Shown here: piece by piece, positions 24,244 through 34,800 of the stretch
Numbering within the stretch: position 1 is the first letter of the stretch
How the letters are laid out: every line of letters starts with the position of its first letter
NCBI GenBank assembly: GCA_030544685.1
Contig: CP086683.1
Coordinates: 1,550,001-1,614,000, forward strand
DNA length: 64,000 bases
DNA from: Pseudomonas sp. B21_DOA
Lineage (GTDB): Bacteria; Pseudomonadota; Gammaproteobacteria; Pseudomonadales; Pseudomonadaceae
Reading direction: 5' to 3'
Made by a program: the position numbers and the translations under genes
The notes under the pieces: model-generated
Databases searched by the model: none
The model's input: the letters and a program-made list of their open reading frames with translations, nothing else
What the model was told of the DNA's origin: nothing

Positions 24244-24330
24244 TGGTGCCCAGGAGAAGACTCGAACTTCCACGACCGTAAGGTCACCAGCACCTGAAGC
24301 TGGCGTGTCTACCAATTTCACCACCTGGGC
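24244..24330 (-). tRNA. tRNA-Leu(CAG), right copy
   Basis: This second 87-nt tRNA-Leu with anticodon CAG and encoded CCA matches the left copy except at the last acceptor pair, which is G-C here (GCCCAGG / CCTGGGC) and A-T there. Its own promoter and terminator make it an independent unit. Confidence 0.96.
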
Positions 24331-24366
24331 ATCATCGAAAGCGCTTGTGCGTCGTCGATGGCGCGC

Positions 24367-24395
24367 ACTATACGGAGCGCTTTTTTAACTGTAAA
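24367..24395 (-). promoter_or_regulatory. Sigma-70 promoter of right tRNA-Leu
   Basis: TTTACA-N17-TATAGT on the minus strand, with the same GCGC discriminator as the left copy. Confidence 0.8.
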
Positions 24396-24554
24396 CCCCT
24401 GCTGTAGAAAAAACTGAATTTTTTACCAGCGGCGTTCAAAACGGTATCGGAGCGTCGATACAGGGCCTTGCAAAGCCTTATAGAAGCGGAAATTTCCCGT
24501 TTCCCGGCGCCTATGCCAAACTAACCCGCATATAGACAAGGTGAAAACTCTCTA

Positions 24555-27184
24555 ATGGCCGATTGGCAATCCCTCGATCCCGAGGCCGCTCGTGAAGCGG
24601 AAAAATACGAAAACCCTATTCCCAGCCGCGAACTGATCCTGGCGCACCTCGCCGATCGGGGTTCGCCTGCTGCCCGCGAGCAACTGGTCGAAGAGTTTGG
24701 TCTGACCACAGAAGACCAGATCGAGGCCCTGCGCCGCCGCTTGCGCGCCATGGAGCGCGACGCTCAATTGATCTATACCCGCCGTGGTACTTACGCGCCG
24801 GTAGACAAGCTCGACCTGATCCTCGGCCGCATCAGCGGTCACCGCGACGGCTTCGGCTTCCTGGTGCCGGACGACGGCAGCGACGACCTGTTCATGAGCC
24901 CGGCGCAAATGCGTCTGGTGTTCGATGGTGACCGTGCGCTGGCCCGGGTTTCCGGTCTCGACCGTCGTGGTCGCCGTGAAGGCGTGATCGTCGAAGTGGT
25001 GTCCCGCGCTCACGAAACCATCGTCGGCCGCTACTTCGAAGAAGGCGGCATCGGTTTCGTCGTTGCCGACAATCCGAAGATCCAGCAGGAAGTGCTGGTC
25101 ACTCCGGGCCGTAACGCCAATGCGCAGATCGGTCAGTTCGTCGAGGTGAAAATCACTCACTGGCCAACGCCGCGCTTCCAGCCGCAAGGCGATGTGGTCG
25201 AAGTGGTCGGCAACTACATGGCGCCGGGCATGGAAATCGATGTTGCCCTGCGCACTTACGACATTCCGCACGTCTGGCCTGAAGCGGTTGTGAAAGAAGC
25301 CGCCAAGCTCAAGCCGGAAGTTGAAGAAAAAGACAAAGAGAAGCGCATCGACTTGCGCCATCTGCCGTTCGTCACCATCGACGGCGAAGATGCTCGCGAC
25401 TTCGACGATGCTGTTTATTGCGAAGCCAAACCGGGCAAGTTGCGTCTGTTCTCCGGTGGCTGGAAGTTGTACGTGGCGATTGCCGACGTTTCCAGTTACG
25501 TGAAGATCGGCTCGGCGCTGGATAACGAAGCTCAGGTTCGCGGCAACTCGGTGTACTTCCCCGAGCGCGTGATTCCGATGCTGCCAGAGCAACTGTCCAA
25601 CGGTCTGTGCTCGCTGAACCCGCAAGTCGACCGTCTGGCCATGGTTTGCGAGATGACCATCTCCAAGTCCGGCGAAATGACCGACTACTGCTTCTATGAG
25701 GCGGTGATCCATTCCCACGCTCGTCTGACCTATAACAAGGTCAGCGCGATGCTGGAAACGCCGAAGGCTACCGAAGCACGCAAACTGCGCGGTGAGTACA
25801 CCGACGTCGTGCCGCACCTCAAACAGCTCTACGCGTTGTACAAGGTGTTGCTGGCCGCCCGTCACGTACGTGGCGCGATCGATTTTGAAACCCAGGAAAC
25901 CCGGATCATCTTCGGCTCCGAGCGCAAGATTGCCGAAATCCGTCCGACCGTGCGCAACGATGCGCACAAGCTGATCGAGGAGTGCATGCTGGCCGCCAAC
26001 GTGGCCACTGCCGAATTCCTCAAGAAGCACGAAATTCCTGCGCTGTATCGCGTTCACGCCGGTCCGCCGCCGGAGCGTCTGGAAAAACTGCGCGCGTTCC
26101 TCGGTGAGCTCGGCCTGTCCCTGCACAAAGGCAAGGACGGTCCGTCGCCGAAGGATTATCAGGCTTTGCTCGCGAGCATCAAGGATCGTCCGGATTTCCA
26201 CCTGATCCAGACTGTGATGCTGCGTTCGTTGAGCCAAGCGGTGTACAGCGCTGAAAACGATGGCCACTTCGGCCTGAATTACGAAGCCTACACCCACTTC
26301 ACTTCGCCGATCCGTCGTTATCCGGACCTGCTAACGCACCGCGCGATCCGCAGCGTGATCCATTCGAAACAGGACACCCCGCACGTTCGTCGTGCCGGGG
26401 CGATGACCATTCCGAAAGCGCGTATCTATCCGTACGACGAAGCGGCGCTGGAGCAGCTTGGCGAGCAGTGCTCGATGAGCGAGCGCCGTGCCGACGAGGC
26501 GACCCGCGACGTGGTGAACTGGCTCAAGTGCGAGTTCATGAAGGATCGCGTTGGCGAGTCGTTCCCGGGCGTGATCACCGCAGTGACCGGTTTTGGTCTG
26601 TTCATCGAGCTGACCGATATCTACGTCGAAGGCCTGGTGCACGTCACCGCATTGCCGGGCGATTACTACCACTTCGATCCTGTGCATCACCGCTTGGCGG
26701 GCGAGCGCACCGGTCGCAGTTTCCGTCTTGGCGACACCGTTGAAGTGCGGGTCATGCGCGTCGACCTCGATGAGCGCAAGATCGACTTCGAGATGGCTGA
26801 GAAAACCATCAGCGCGCCGATTGGTCGCAAGAAACGTGGCACCGAAACCGCTGCGCCTGCTGCCAAGGCTGCGCAAGAAAAGGCTCCAGCGAAAACCGCC
26901 AGCCGTCGTCCGGCCAAGGAAAAGGTCGCCGAAGCCTATCGCCCGAGCGACGCCGTGGCGAAAAACGCCGAGCTGCGCAAAAGCCGTGAATTGAAGAAGG
27001 CCCTGCTGGCCGATGCGAAAAACGGTGGTAAAGCGGCGTCCGGGGAAAGACCGGACGGTCGGCGCCTGACAGGGCGACCGACGGCAAGCCAGCCAAGCCG
27101 AGCAAACACCGTAAGGGCTCGCCAAAAGCGGGTTCCGCTCCAGCCAAAAGTGGTGGGGCGCGTAAACCGAAGGCGAAGTCATGA
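24555..27184 (+). CDS. rnr: Ribonuclease R (one frameshift in the basic tail)
   Basis: RNase R is the 3'-5' processive exoribonuclease that degrades structured RNA. The order is an N-terminal helix-turn-helix, cold-shock domains, an RNB catalytic domain with the acidic motif DGEDARDFDDAVYCE, an S1 domain (ESFPGVITAVTGFGLFIEL) and a Lys/Ala-rich basic tail. The frame breaks in the G4 run at 27042-27045. One more G gives a tail ending ...GGARKPKAKS with TGA at 27182-27184, about 876 residues, which overlaps the rlmB start by ATGA. Without the repair the frame would run through the start of rlmB, which is implausible. Confidence 0.95.
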
Positions 27185-27951
27185 GTCAGTTGGAAAAAAT
27201 CTACGGCGTTCACGCGGTAGAAGCGTTGCTGCGTCACCACCCCAAGCGCGTCAAGCAGATCTGGCTGGCGGAAAGCCGCAACGATCCGCGCGTGCAGACG
27301 CTGGTCGAGCTGGCCAATGAAAACCGTGTTCAGGTCGGCCAGGCCGAGCGACGCGAAATGGACGCCTGGGTTGAAGGCGTGCACCAGGGCGTGGTCGCGG
27401 AAGTCAGCCCGAGTCAGGTCTGGGGCGAGGCCATGCTCGACGAGTTGCTTGATCGCACCGAAGGCGCGCCGCTGTTGCTGGTGCTCGACGGTGTGACCGA
27501 TCCGCACAACCTCGGCGCCTGCCTGCGCTCGGCCGATGCGGCCGGTGCGCTGGCGGTGATCGTGCCGAAGGACAAGTCGGCCACGCTGACTCCGGTGGTG
27601 CGTAAAGTCGCCTGCGGCGCCGCGGAAGTGATTCCGCTGGTGGCCGTGACCAACCTGGCGCGCACGTTGGAAAAACTCCAGCAACGCGGTTTGTGGGTAG
27701 TCGGCACCGCAGGTGAAGCCGAGGTCAGCATTTATGACCAGGACCTCACCGGCCCGACCATCCTGATCATGGGCGCCGAAGGCAAAGGCATGCGCCGCCT
27801 GACCCGCGAGCATTGCGACTATCTGGTGAATCTGCCGATGGCCGGCAGCGTCAGTAGCCTCAACGTGTCGGTCGCCACTGGCGTGTGCCTGTTCGAAGCC
27901 CAGCGCCAGCGCGGTGCGAAGGCCAAGGCCAGCGCTTCGCGCAAGCTATAA
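27181..27951 (+). CDS. rlmB: 23S rRNA (guanosine-2'-O)-methyltransferase RlmB
   Basis: RlmB methylates Gm2251 in the peptidyl-transferase P loop. The 256-residue SPOUT protein has an N-terminal substrate-binding domain (KIYGVHAVEALLRHHPKR). The trefoil-knot motifs follow: LLVLDGVTDPHNLGACLRSA, ILIMGAEGKGMRRL and LPMAGSVSSLNVSVATGVCL. It is translationally coupled to rnr. Confidence 0.97.
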   Translation: MSQLEKIYGVHAVEALLRHHPKRVKQIWLAESRNDPRVQTLVELANENRVQVGQAERREMDAWVEGVHQGVVAEVSPSQVWGEAMLDELLDRTEGAPLLLVLDGVTDPHNLGACLRSADAAGALAVIVPKDKSATLTPVVRKVACGAAEVIPLVAVTNLARTLEKLQQRGLWVVGTAGEAEVSIYDQDLTGPTILIMGAEGKGMRRLTREHCDYLVNLPMAGSVSSLNVSVATGVCLFEAQRQRGAKAKASASRKL

Positions 27952-27964
27952 GCTGCAAGCTGCA

Positions 27965-28017
27965 AGCTGCAAGCCTCAAGTCAAAAGCGGTCCGCTTGCA
28001 GCTTGAGGCTTGTAGCT
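27965..28017. repeat. Imperfect hairpin/repeat after rlmB
   Basis: AGCTGCAAGCCTCAAG (27965-27980) pairs with CTTGAGGCTTGTAGCT (28002-28017) with one mismatch. It is preceded by tandem AGCTGCA units. It may serve as terminator for rnr-rlmB. Confidence 0.5.
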
Positions 28018-28049
28018 CATAGCTGCTGTTCAAATAATCACCAATTGCC

Positions 28050-28078
28050 TTGCGCCCCCGCAGTCCCTTCTCTACAAT
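28050..28078 (+). promoter_or_regulatory. Candidate promoter of the rpsF operon
   Basis: TTGCGC and TACAAT are spaced by 17 bases, about 120 bp upstream of rpsF. The position fits transcription of the ribosomal-protein leader that follows. Confidence 0.5.
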
Positions 28079-28085
28079 TGCGCCC

Positions 28086-28127
28086 CTTGCTGTGACGGCA
28101 GGCACGCATGTGCCCCGCGCCAGCAAG
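28086..28127 (+). promoter_or_regulatory. Putative S6:S18-binding leader RNA
   Basis: The rpsF leader can fold into an outer stem CTTGCTG / CAGCAAG enclosing an inner hairpin GGCAC-GCAT-GTGCC. A CCG follows the inner hairpin (28115-28117). This matches the architecture of the S6:S18 autoregulatory RNA, in which a CCG mimics the 16S rRNA site. The assignment is by structure alone. Confidence 0.55.
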
Positions 28128-28196
28128 TCCATAAGTGTCATTCACTCCTTGTCTGACCGTTTTTGAGCGGCAGGCTACAACCCGTAAGGAGCATTC

Positions 28197-28619
28197 ATGC
28201 GTCATTACGAAATCATCTTTCTGGTCCACCCGGATCAGAGCGAGCAAGTCGGCGGCATGGTTGAGCGTTACACCAAGCTGATCGAAGAAGACGGCGGCAA
28301 AATCCACCGTCTGGAAGACTGGGGCCGTCGTCAACTGGCCTACGCAATCAACAATGTTCACAAGGCTCACTACGTGATGCTGAACGTTGAATGCACTGGC
28401 AAGGCCCTGGCCGAGCTGGAAGACAACTTCCGCTACAACGATGCAGTGATCCGTAACCTGGTCATCCGTCGCGACGAAGCCGTTACCGGCCAGTCCGAGA
28501 TGCTCAAGGCTGAAGAAAACCGCAGTGAGCGCCGTGAGCGTCGCGACCGTCCTGAGCACGAAGGCGCCGAAGGCACCGACAGTGATGACAGCGACAACAG
28601 CGATAACGCTGACGAGTAA
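28197..28619 (+). CDS. rpsF: 30S ribosomal protein S6
   Basis: S6 binds 16S rRNA as a dimer with S18. The product begins [18 protein letters not shown] and contains [20 protein letters not shown]. The C-terminal tail is rich in Asp, Ser and Asn, as is usual in gamma-proteobacteria. Length is 140 residues, and an AAGGAG site precedes the start. Confidence 0.98.
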   Translation: MRHYEIIFLVHPDQSEQVGGMVERYTKLIEEDGGKIHRLEDWGRRQLAYAINNVHKAHYVMLNVECTGKALAELEDNFRYNDAVIRNLVIRRDEAVTGQSEMLKAEENRSERRERRDRPEHEGAEGTDSDDSDNSDNADE

Positions 28620-28648
28620 TCCACGGACCTTATTAAGGAGCCTATCAA

Positions 28649-28879
28649 ATGGCACGTTTCTTCCGTCGTCGTAAATTCTGCCGCTTCACCGCTGAAGACG
28701 TGAAAGAGATCGATTACAAAGATCTCAACACTCTGAAAGCCTACGTATCCGAGACCGGCAAAATCGTTCCAAGCCGCATCACCGGTACCAAAGCTCGTTA
28801 TCAGCGTCAGCTGGCCACCGCTATCAAGCGCGCCCGCTTCCTGGCCCTGCTGGCCTACACCGACAGCCACGGCCGCTGA
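28649..28879 (+). CDS. rpsR: 30S ribosomal protein S18
   Basis: The 76-residue protein [20 protein letters not shown] contains the S18 core [21 protein letters not shown]. It lies 29 bp after rpsF with its own AAGGAG site and forms the S6-S18 heterodimer. Confidence 0.98.
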
Positions 28880-28915
28880 GACCGGGCAGTCGACAAGTAG
28901 CAAAGGATTGAATGC

Positions 28916-29809
28916 ATGCGCGCCTTAGCTGAGTTCATCATGCGAGGCCGAATGCAGGCCACTCTCGTGGTGGCCGGATGTGCAACATTGCCGTTGTTGT
29001 ATTGGTTGGGTGCTGCCGCCGGGAGCCTTGTGCTGCTGCGGCGCGGATTGACGGACGCCCTCGGCGTTCTGTCACTGGGACTGCTGCCGGCATTGATCTG
29101 GTGGCTGTATGCCGACGACCCACGGGCACTTCTGGTGCTGCTGGGCTCTGCGGTGCTTGCGTTGGTTTTGCGCGCAAGCGAATCCTGGGTCCGCACGCTG
29201 CTGGTCAGCGTAGTGATCGGAGTGGTGTTTTCAGTGGTGCTCGGGGTCGCGTTTGCGGCCCAGATCGAGATGCTCGCGCAGGCCCTCATAAAGGTCATGC
29301 CGGCGCTTCTTGGTGAGACCTACAAGCAATTGTCGGTTGATGAGCAAGCGCGTTTCGCGTCCCTGATTGCACCGGTCCTGACCGGACTGATTGCGGCCTT
29401 GTTGCAGATCGTCAGCGTGCTGAGCCTGATTGTCGGGCGGCATTGGCAGGCGTTGTTGTACAACCCGGGTGGTTTCGGTCGCGAGTTTCGCGCCATCCGC
29501 ATCCCGCTGGGGCCGGCGATGTTACTGCTGGCGTTGATGCTTCTGGGCCCGAATCTCGGTGCACAGATGGCCATGTTGACGCCGTTGTGCAGTGTACCGC
29601 TGGTGTTCGCCGGGCTGGCCCTGATTCACGGGCTGGTCGGGCAGAAGCGACTGGCCGGTTTCTGGCTGGTGGGGTTGTACGTCACGCTGCTGTTGTTCAT
29701 GCAGCTGATCTATCCGTTGCTCGTGGTTCTGGCCATTGTCGACAGCCTGATTGATTTTCGCGGTCGTCACGTGTCGAAAGACACCGACAGCGCGAACGGT
29801 GAAGGTTAA
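28916..29809 (+). CDS. Predicted multispanning membrane protein (DUF2232-like)
   Basis: The 297-residue protein has about eight hydrophobic helices, for example VVAGCATLPLLYWLGAAAG and LLLFMQLIYPLLVVLAIVD. The position between rpsR and rplI, and the overall pattern, fit the DUF2232/YybS-type family found at this spot in Pseudomonas. The function is unknown. Being within the ribosomal operon suggests co-expression only. Confidence 0.8.
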   Translation: MRALAEFIMRGRMQATLVVAGCATLPLLYWLGAAAGSLVLLRRGLTDALGVLSLGLLPALIWWLYADDPRALLVLLGSAVLALVLRASESWVRTLLVSVVIGVVFSVVLGVAFAAQIEMLAQALIKVMPALLGETYKQLSVDEQARFASLIAPVLTGLIAALLQIVSVLSLIVGRHWQALLYNPGGFGREFRAIRIPLGPAMLLLALMLLGPNLGAQMAMLTPLCSVPLVFAGLALIHGLVGQKRLAGFWLVGLYVTLLLFMQLIYPLLVVLAIVDSLIDFRGRHVSKDTDSANGEG

Positions 29810-29827
29810 AAGTTAGAGGATTTTCAC

Positions 29828-30274
29828 ATGCAACTGATCCTTCTGGAAAAAATCGCCAACCTGGGCAACCTGGGCGACAAAGTAAACGTTAAGGCCGGTT
29901 ACGGCCGTAACTACCTGCTGCCTTTCGGCAAGGCTACCGCTGCGACCGCTGCCAACCTGGCTGCGTTCGAAGAGCGTCGCGCCGAGCTGGAAAAAGCCGC
30001 CGCAGACCGTAAGGCATCGGCTGAAAGCCGTGCTGCCCAACTGGCCGAGCTGGAAGTGACCATCACTGCCACCGCTGGCGACGAAGGCAAGCTGTTCGGT
30101 TCGATCGGTACTCACGACATCGCTGACGCACTGACCGCCTCCGGCGTTGAAGTGCAGAAGAGCGAAGTTCGTCTGCCGAACGGCACCATCCGCAACGTGG
30201 GTGAATTCGACGTGGCCGTGCACCTGCACGCCGAAGTTGAAGCCACCGTACGCGTTGTCGTGGTAGCAGCTTAA
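29828..30274 (+). CDS. rplI: 50S ribosomal protein L9
   Basis: The 148-residue protein begins [28 protein letters not shown], the L9 N-terminal domain that binds 23S rRNA domain V. A long connecting helix ([19 protein letters not shown]) and the C-terminal domain follow. An AGAGGA site precedes the start. Confidence 0.98.
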   Translation: MQLILLEKIANLGNLGDKVNVKAGYGRNYLLPFGKATAATAANLAAFEERRAELEKAAADRKASAESRAAQLAELEVTITATAGDEGKLFGSIGTHDIADALTASGVEVQKSEVRLPNGTIRNVGEFDVAVHLHAEVEATVRVVVVAA

Positions 30275-30319
30275 GCAACACGGATCGGCTGGCGGCTTGT
30301 CCGTCAGGCGGTTAACATC

Positions 30320-30350
30320 GGGCACGATCCTGTTTACAGGTCGTGCCCTT
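30320..30350 (+). terminator. Terminator after rplI
   Basis: GGGCACGA-T-CCTG pairs with CAGG-TCGTGCCC around a TTTA loop, with a T-rich 3' side. It separates rplI from dnaB. Confidence 0.75.
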
Positions 30351-30393
30351 TGTCTTTCTGAATTCCCTGCTTTTCACTAATACTCAAGTGGCC

Positions 30394-31791
30394 ATGAACG
30401 ATATCTCCGCTCCCGAGCAATACGATCTGCAAACCGCTGCCCTGAAGGTGCCGCCGCATTCCATCGAGGCTGAACAGGCTGTACTCGGTGGTCTGATGCT
30501 GGACAACAACGCCTGGGAACGCGTGCTCGATCAAGTCTCCGATGGCGATTTCTATCGACATGACCACCGTCTGATCTTCCGTGCGATCGCCAAACTGGCC
30601 GATCAGAACTCGCCGATCGACGTCGTTACCCTTGCCGAGCAATTGGACAAGGAAGGCCAGACGTCGCAAGTCGGCGGCCTCGGCTATCTTGGCGAACTGG
30701 CGAAAAACACGCCTTCCGTCGCCAACATCAAGGCCTATGCGCAGATCGTCCGCCAGCGTGCGACGTTGCGCCAATTGATCGGCATCAGCACCGAGATTGC
30801 CGACAGCGCCTTCAACCCCGAAGGCCGTACCGCTGAAGAAATCCTCGACGAAGCCGAACGGCAGATCTTCCAGATCGCCGAAGCGCGGCCCAAGACCGGC
30901 GGCCCGGTCGGTGTCAATGAGCTGCTGACCAAGGCCATCGACCGCATCGACACGTTGTTCAACACCGCCGACGCGATCACCGGCCTTTCTACGGGTTACA
31001 CCGACCTCGATGAGAAGACCAGCGGCTTGCAGCCGTCCGACCTGATTATCGTCGCCGGCCGTCCGTCGATGGGTAAAACCACCTTCGCGATGAACCTGGT
31101 GGAAAACGCCGTGCTGCGTAGCGAGAAGGCTGTTCTGGTTTACTCGCTCGAGATGCCAGGCGAATCGCTGATCATGCGTATGCTGTCTTCGCTCGGCCGG
31201 ATCGATCAGACCAAAGTGCGTTCCGGCCAACTCGAAGACGACGACTGGCCGCGCCTGACATCGGCGGTCAACCTGCTCAATGATCGCAAACTGTTCATCG
31301 ATGACACCGCCGGTATCAGCCCTTCGGAGATGCGCGCGCGCACCCGGCGTCTGGTGCGTGAGCACGGCGATGTCGGCCTGATCATGATCGACTACCTGCA
31401 ACTGATGCAGATTCCCGGATCCAGCGGTGACAACCGTACCAACGAGATTTCCGAGATCTCGCGATCCCTGAAAGCCCTGGCCAAGGAATTCAACTGCCCA
31501 GTAGTCGCCTTGTCGCAGCTCAACCGTTCCCTCGAACAGCGCCCGAACAAACGCCCGGTGAACTCCGACTTGCGTGAATCCGGAGCGATCGAGCAGGACG
31601 CCGACGTGATCATGTTCGTTTACCGCGACGAGGTGTATCACCCGGAAACCGAGCACAAGGGCATCGCCGAAATCATCATCGGCAAGCAGCGTAACGGCCC
31701 GATCGGTTTTATTCGGCTGGCGTTCATCGGCAAGTACACGCGCTTCGAAAACCTCGCGCCGGGCAGTTACAACTTCGACGACGACGAGTAA
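30394..31791 (+). CDS. dnaB: Replicative DNA helicase DnaB
   Basis: DnaB is the hexameric 5'-3' replicative helicase. ATG at 30394 gives MNDISAPEQYDLQTAALKVPP. The N-terminal primase-binding domain is followed by the RecA-like core. Motifs present are Walker A GRPSMGKTTFAMN, YSLEMPGESLIMRMLSSLG, the Walker B region LIMIDYLQLM and SQLNRSLEQRPNKRP. Length is 465 residues. An alternative GTG lies two codons upstream. Confidence 0.97.
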   Translation: MNDISAPEQYDLQTAALKVPPHSIEAEQAVLGGLMLDNNAWERVLDQVSDGDFYRHDHRLIFRAIAKLADQNSPIDVVTLAEQLDKEGQTSQVGGLGYLGELAKNTPSVANIKAYAQIVRQRATLRQLIGISTEIADSAFNPEGRTAEEILDEAERQIFQIAEARPKTGGPVGVNELLTKAIDRIDTLFNTADAITGLSTGYTDLDEKTSGLQPSDLIIVAGRPSMGKTTFAMNLVENAVLRSEKAVLVYSLEMPGESLIMRMLSSLGRIDQTKVRSGQLEDDDWPRLTSAVNLLNDRKLFIDDTAGISPSEMRARTRRLVREHGDVGLIMIDYLQLMQIPGSSGDNRTNEISEISRSLKALAKEFNCPVVALSQLNRSLEQRPNKRPVNSDLRESGAIEQDADVIMFVYRDEVYHPETEHKGIAEIIIGKQRNGPIGFIRLAFIGKYTRFENLAPGSYNFDDDE

Positions 31792-31819
31792 CAGCAGACC
31801 GGATCATCCGGCCTGCTGT
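31791..31819. terminator. Bidirectional stem-loop between dnaB and the effector island
   Basis: ACAGCAG-A-CCGG pairs with CCGG-C-CTGCTGT around a five-base loop, with one internal mismatch. It lies between two convergent genes and has no strong U-tract. Confidence 0.55.
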
Positions 31820-31830
31820 CGTGGCCTGCT

Positions 31831-34800
31831 TCAATCGGTCAAAACTGCCGTCTCGCTGCTGGCGTGCTTTTCGACCGCATCGCCGCGGCGAACTTCCTCA
31901 CGGGTCAATGCCTGGATCAGCGTCGCTTCGCTGATGGCCAGCTGCGCAGTGACGTCATTGGTTTGCGCCTCATATTCGATTTGCGTCAGTACCTTTGTCG
32001 CGAACTGTGCGTCAAGTGCGGCCTGTTTCTGTTGGTACGGCTGACGTGCGGCGTCGAATCGGGACGAGTACTTGTGCGTGATGAAGTCCTGCCAGAAATC
32101 CATCGATACCAGAGCCTGAAACTCTTCAGGGGAGTCGTTGAAGGCGATGACCTTTCGGTAGGCCACATCCAGCATGGGCGATGTGACGCCGGCCATGCCG
32201 ATAAAGGACAGTGTCTGCGGCTGAAACGGTAACTGCAGCCGATCCTTGAGCCCAAAGCGGTAGGCCATCGTCATCTCATGCGGGTCGCGCAAGCGCAGGT
32301 GATGGATATTGCGCTTGCTCGCTGAAGTTTGCGGACCGTCGACCATTGCCCTGCTGGCAGCGATCTCGGCTGCGGCCAGGTCATCGACCTGTCGGAGCCT
32401 GAAGAGGCTTCTGGACAGTTCCGCCAATCGAGTGCCATCGCCGTCTTGCCTCGCCTGCATTCGCGCCTTGTGCGTCATGGTCAGTATTTGCATGTCTGTA
32501 AACGTGGCGGCGGCAAGGTCAGTGCAGCCAGCCTCGCAGGCGCGATCAAAAACGTCTCTGCGCAGAGCGCGTGTATGCACGCTGTCCTCGCTGATCGCAT
32601 CAACCACGTCCCAGACCTGTCGGCGGAAATCGGCATGGTGGGCGAGCGTGGAAATGATGTTGAAAAAGCCATCTGAGCCCTCCTGTGCTTTAAGCCTGTT
32701 CAACTGCTCGGTGCGAATCATCACCTCGTTTGCCGGCATGCCGACGGTCAACTGCGGATAGACCGGATCAGCTCTCATTACTATCGGTTGCGGGCGGGCT
32801 GCCGGAACTGAAGTCGTCAGCAGGTTCAATGGATTGTAGAGCGATACGAAGGAGCGGTTCAGCCATTCACCGTAGCCGGCCAGGCGTTCTCGTGTGTATG
32901 CGCTGAGGGGATTACCGCTTATCTGAGTGCCGCTGTTGACCTGAATCGAATGCGTCAGGCGATCCGCCGACGGTGCGACGACAAAGTCGGGCAGGCTCGT
33001 GATCCGGTTGTTGTTCAGATGGATCTTGCCCAGCAGGGGCTGATCGTACAGTCCGGTTGGCCAGCTTTCGATGCCCGTGTTTGACATGTCGACCTCGCGC
33101 ATATCGGTGATCGCGCTGAAGTCCGGGCTCACGCTCAAGTGCGGATTGTCGTGAATCCACAAGGCCCTCAGCGTGGTTCTCCCGGCCAGTATCTGCGCGG
33201 TCTCGGCGGTGAGTTCCAGTTGATTACCCTGCAGGAACAATCGCGTCATGCCGTGCATTTCGCCGATCGCCGGGGGCAGATCCCTGAGTCGATTGTTCGC
33301 CATGTTCAGCCAGCGCAAATGCCGGAAGCGGGTCAGGAAACCTTCCGGGGATTCGGTGAGATTCATGTTGTTGAGTCTGAGTGAGCCGACATGGCTGAAG
33401 TCGCTGCTCAGATCCGGCAGGGTTGGCAGCGTCAGACCACTCAAGTCCAGTTCAAGACCTATCGGCGTGCCGTCGAAGGCGTGTTGCTCCGGCGTTTCAC
33501 GTCGCCAGCAACTGATGATCCGGTCCCGTGCCTCGATGCGCTCGTTGCGGGTTTGAGTGTTGGTCTGCAACTGATTGACGCGGATATAGCGCAGGCGATT
33601 GCTGCCTCCGGAAAATACCCAGTCATCCAATTGGTTTTTCAGCACGGCGAAATCCTGTTCGAGCGCCAATAGCCTGGGCGCGACAGTGCCCTTGTCATGG
33701 CTCCAGATAAAATCCCGGCAGGCCTTGATGCTTTTGCCCGGAAACAGTCTTCTGTAGCGTTGTGCTCGCGAGTTGTCACTATCGAATACGGCGGGGTGGG
33801 CTGGGGACATCAACTCGGGATGCAGTTCATTGAGTCTTCGCCAGTAGCCATCGAACTTTCTCCAGTAAGGCGAAGGAAAACTGTTGCCCTCAATCAGCGT
33901 GCGGTTGTTGATCCGCGCGACCACGGCCAATTGATCGGCAGGCGGGTTGATATGCGCGTCGGGGACGTTGCGCAGTTTATTGTTGCTGAGGTCGACGCCG
34001 GTCAAGGTGGTCTTGTCAGCCAGCCCGAGGGGCCACTGGCTGATTCCGGTGTTCCTCAGCTCCAGTGTCTGCAGCCCGGACATCGCGCTGAAATCGGGCG
34101 GTATCTGCAGTGGGTTGTCAGACAGCTTGACGGTAACCAGCTGATGCAATGCACTCAATGCACCAGCGCTGTGCTCATCGAGTTTTATCTGGTTTGAAGT
34201 CAGATTGAGGTGGGCGAGCCGGCTCATTCCGCTGATGGCTGCGGGCAATTTTTTCAGGCCGGAGTGGGTGATCGTCAGGATGTCCAGATCAGGCAAGCCC
34301 GACAGGAACGTGTCGGCAGTGTCGGACCAGACGACGTTATTGAGGGTGAGCATTTTCAGCCGACTGAAGTCGGCAGTCAGTGGCGGGAGTGGTCCGTTCA
34401 CTGCTGGCAGTATGAGAGACGTCGATTCCTGGAGCCAGCAGTCCTTGATAGTCCGGGCAATGTGTTCTGCCCGATTTCTTTCCGGGCCGGCGGCGCTGGA
34501 TGCTGCCAACGTGCTGTCGGCAACGTATGCCTGCAGCTGTGCGTCGAGCACCTTGAACTCCTCGAAACGCCGGCTGATCGTGGCTTCTGCACCATCCCCC
34601 AGGCCGATCAGGTATTCCCGGGCAGTTTGCGGGGTTTTCTCTGGATACATCTGCAGCAGCATGGCGACTTCTGGAATGTCGCCATCAATCCGGAATGCAT
34701 CCGTGCGTGCGCTGGTGTTCAGGGCCGGGTATTCGGCCGTAACCCGCTGCCAATAGACTTCCAGTCGCCGCCAATAACCGCTGGCGAAGGGATTGCCTTC

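Noticed and set aside
27181..27320. RNase R continuing past the rlmB start to 27320
   Set aside because: That end results from a one-base loss in the G4 run at 27042-27045. The repaired frame stops at 27184 with a typical Lys/Ala/Gly-rich tail and the expected ATGA overlap.
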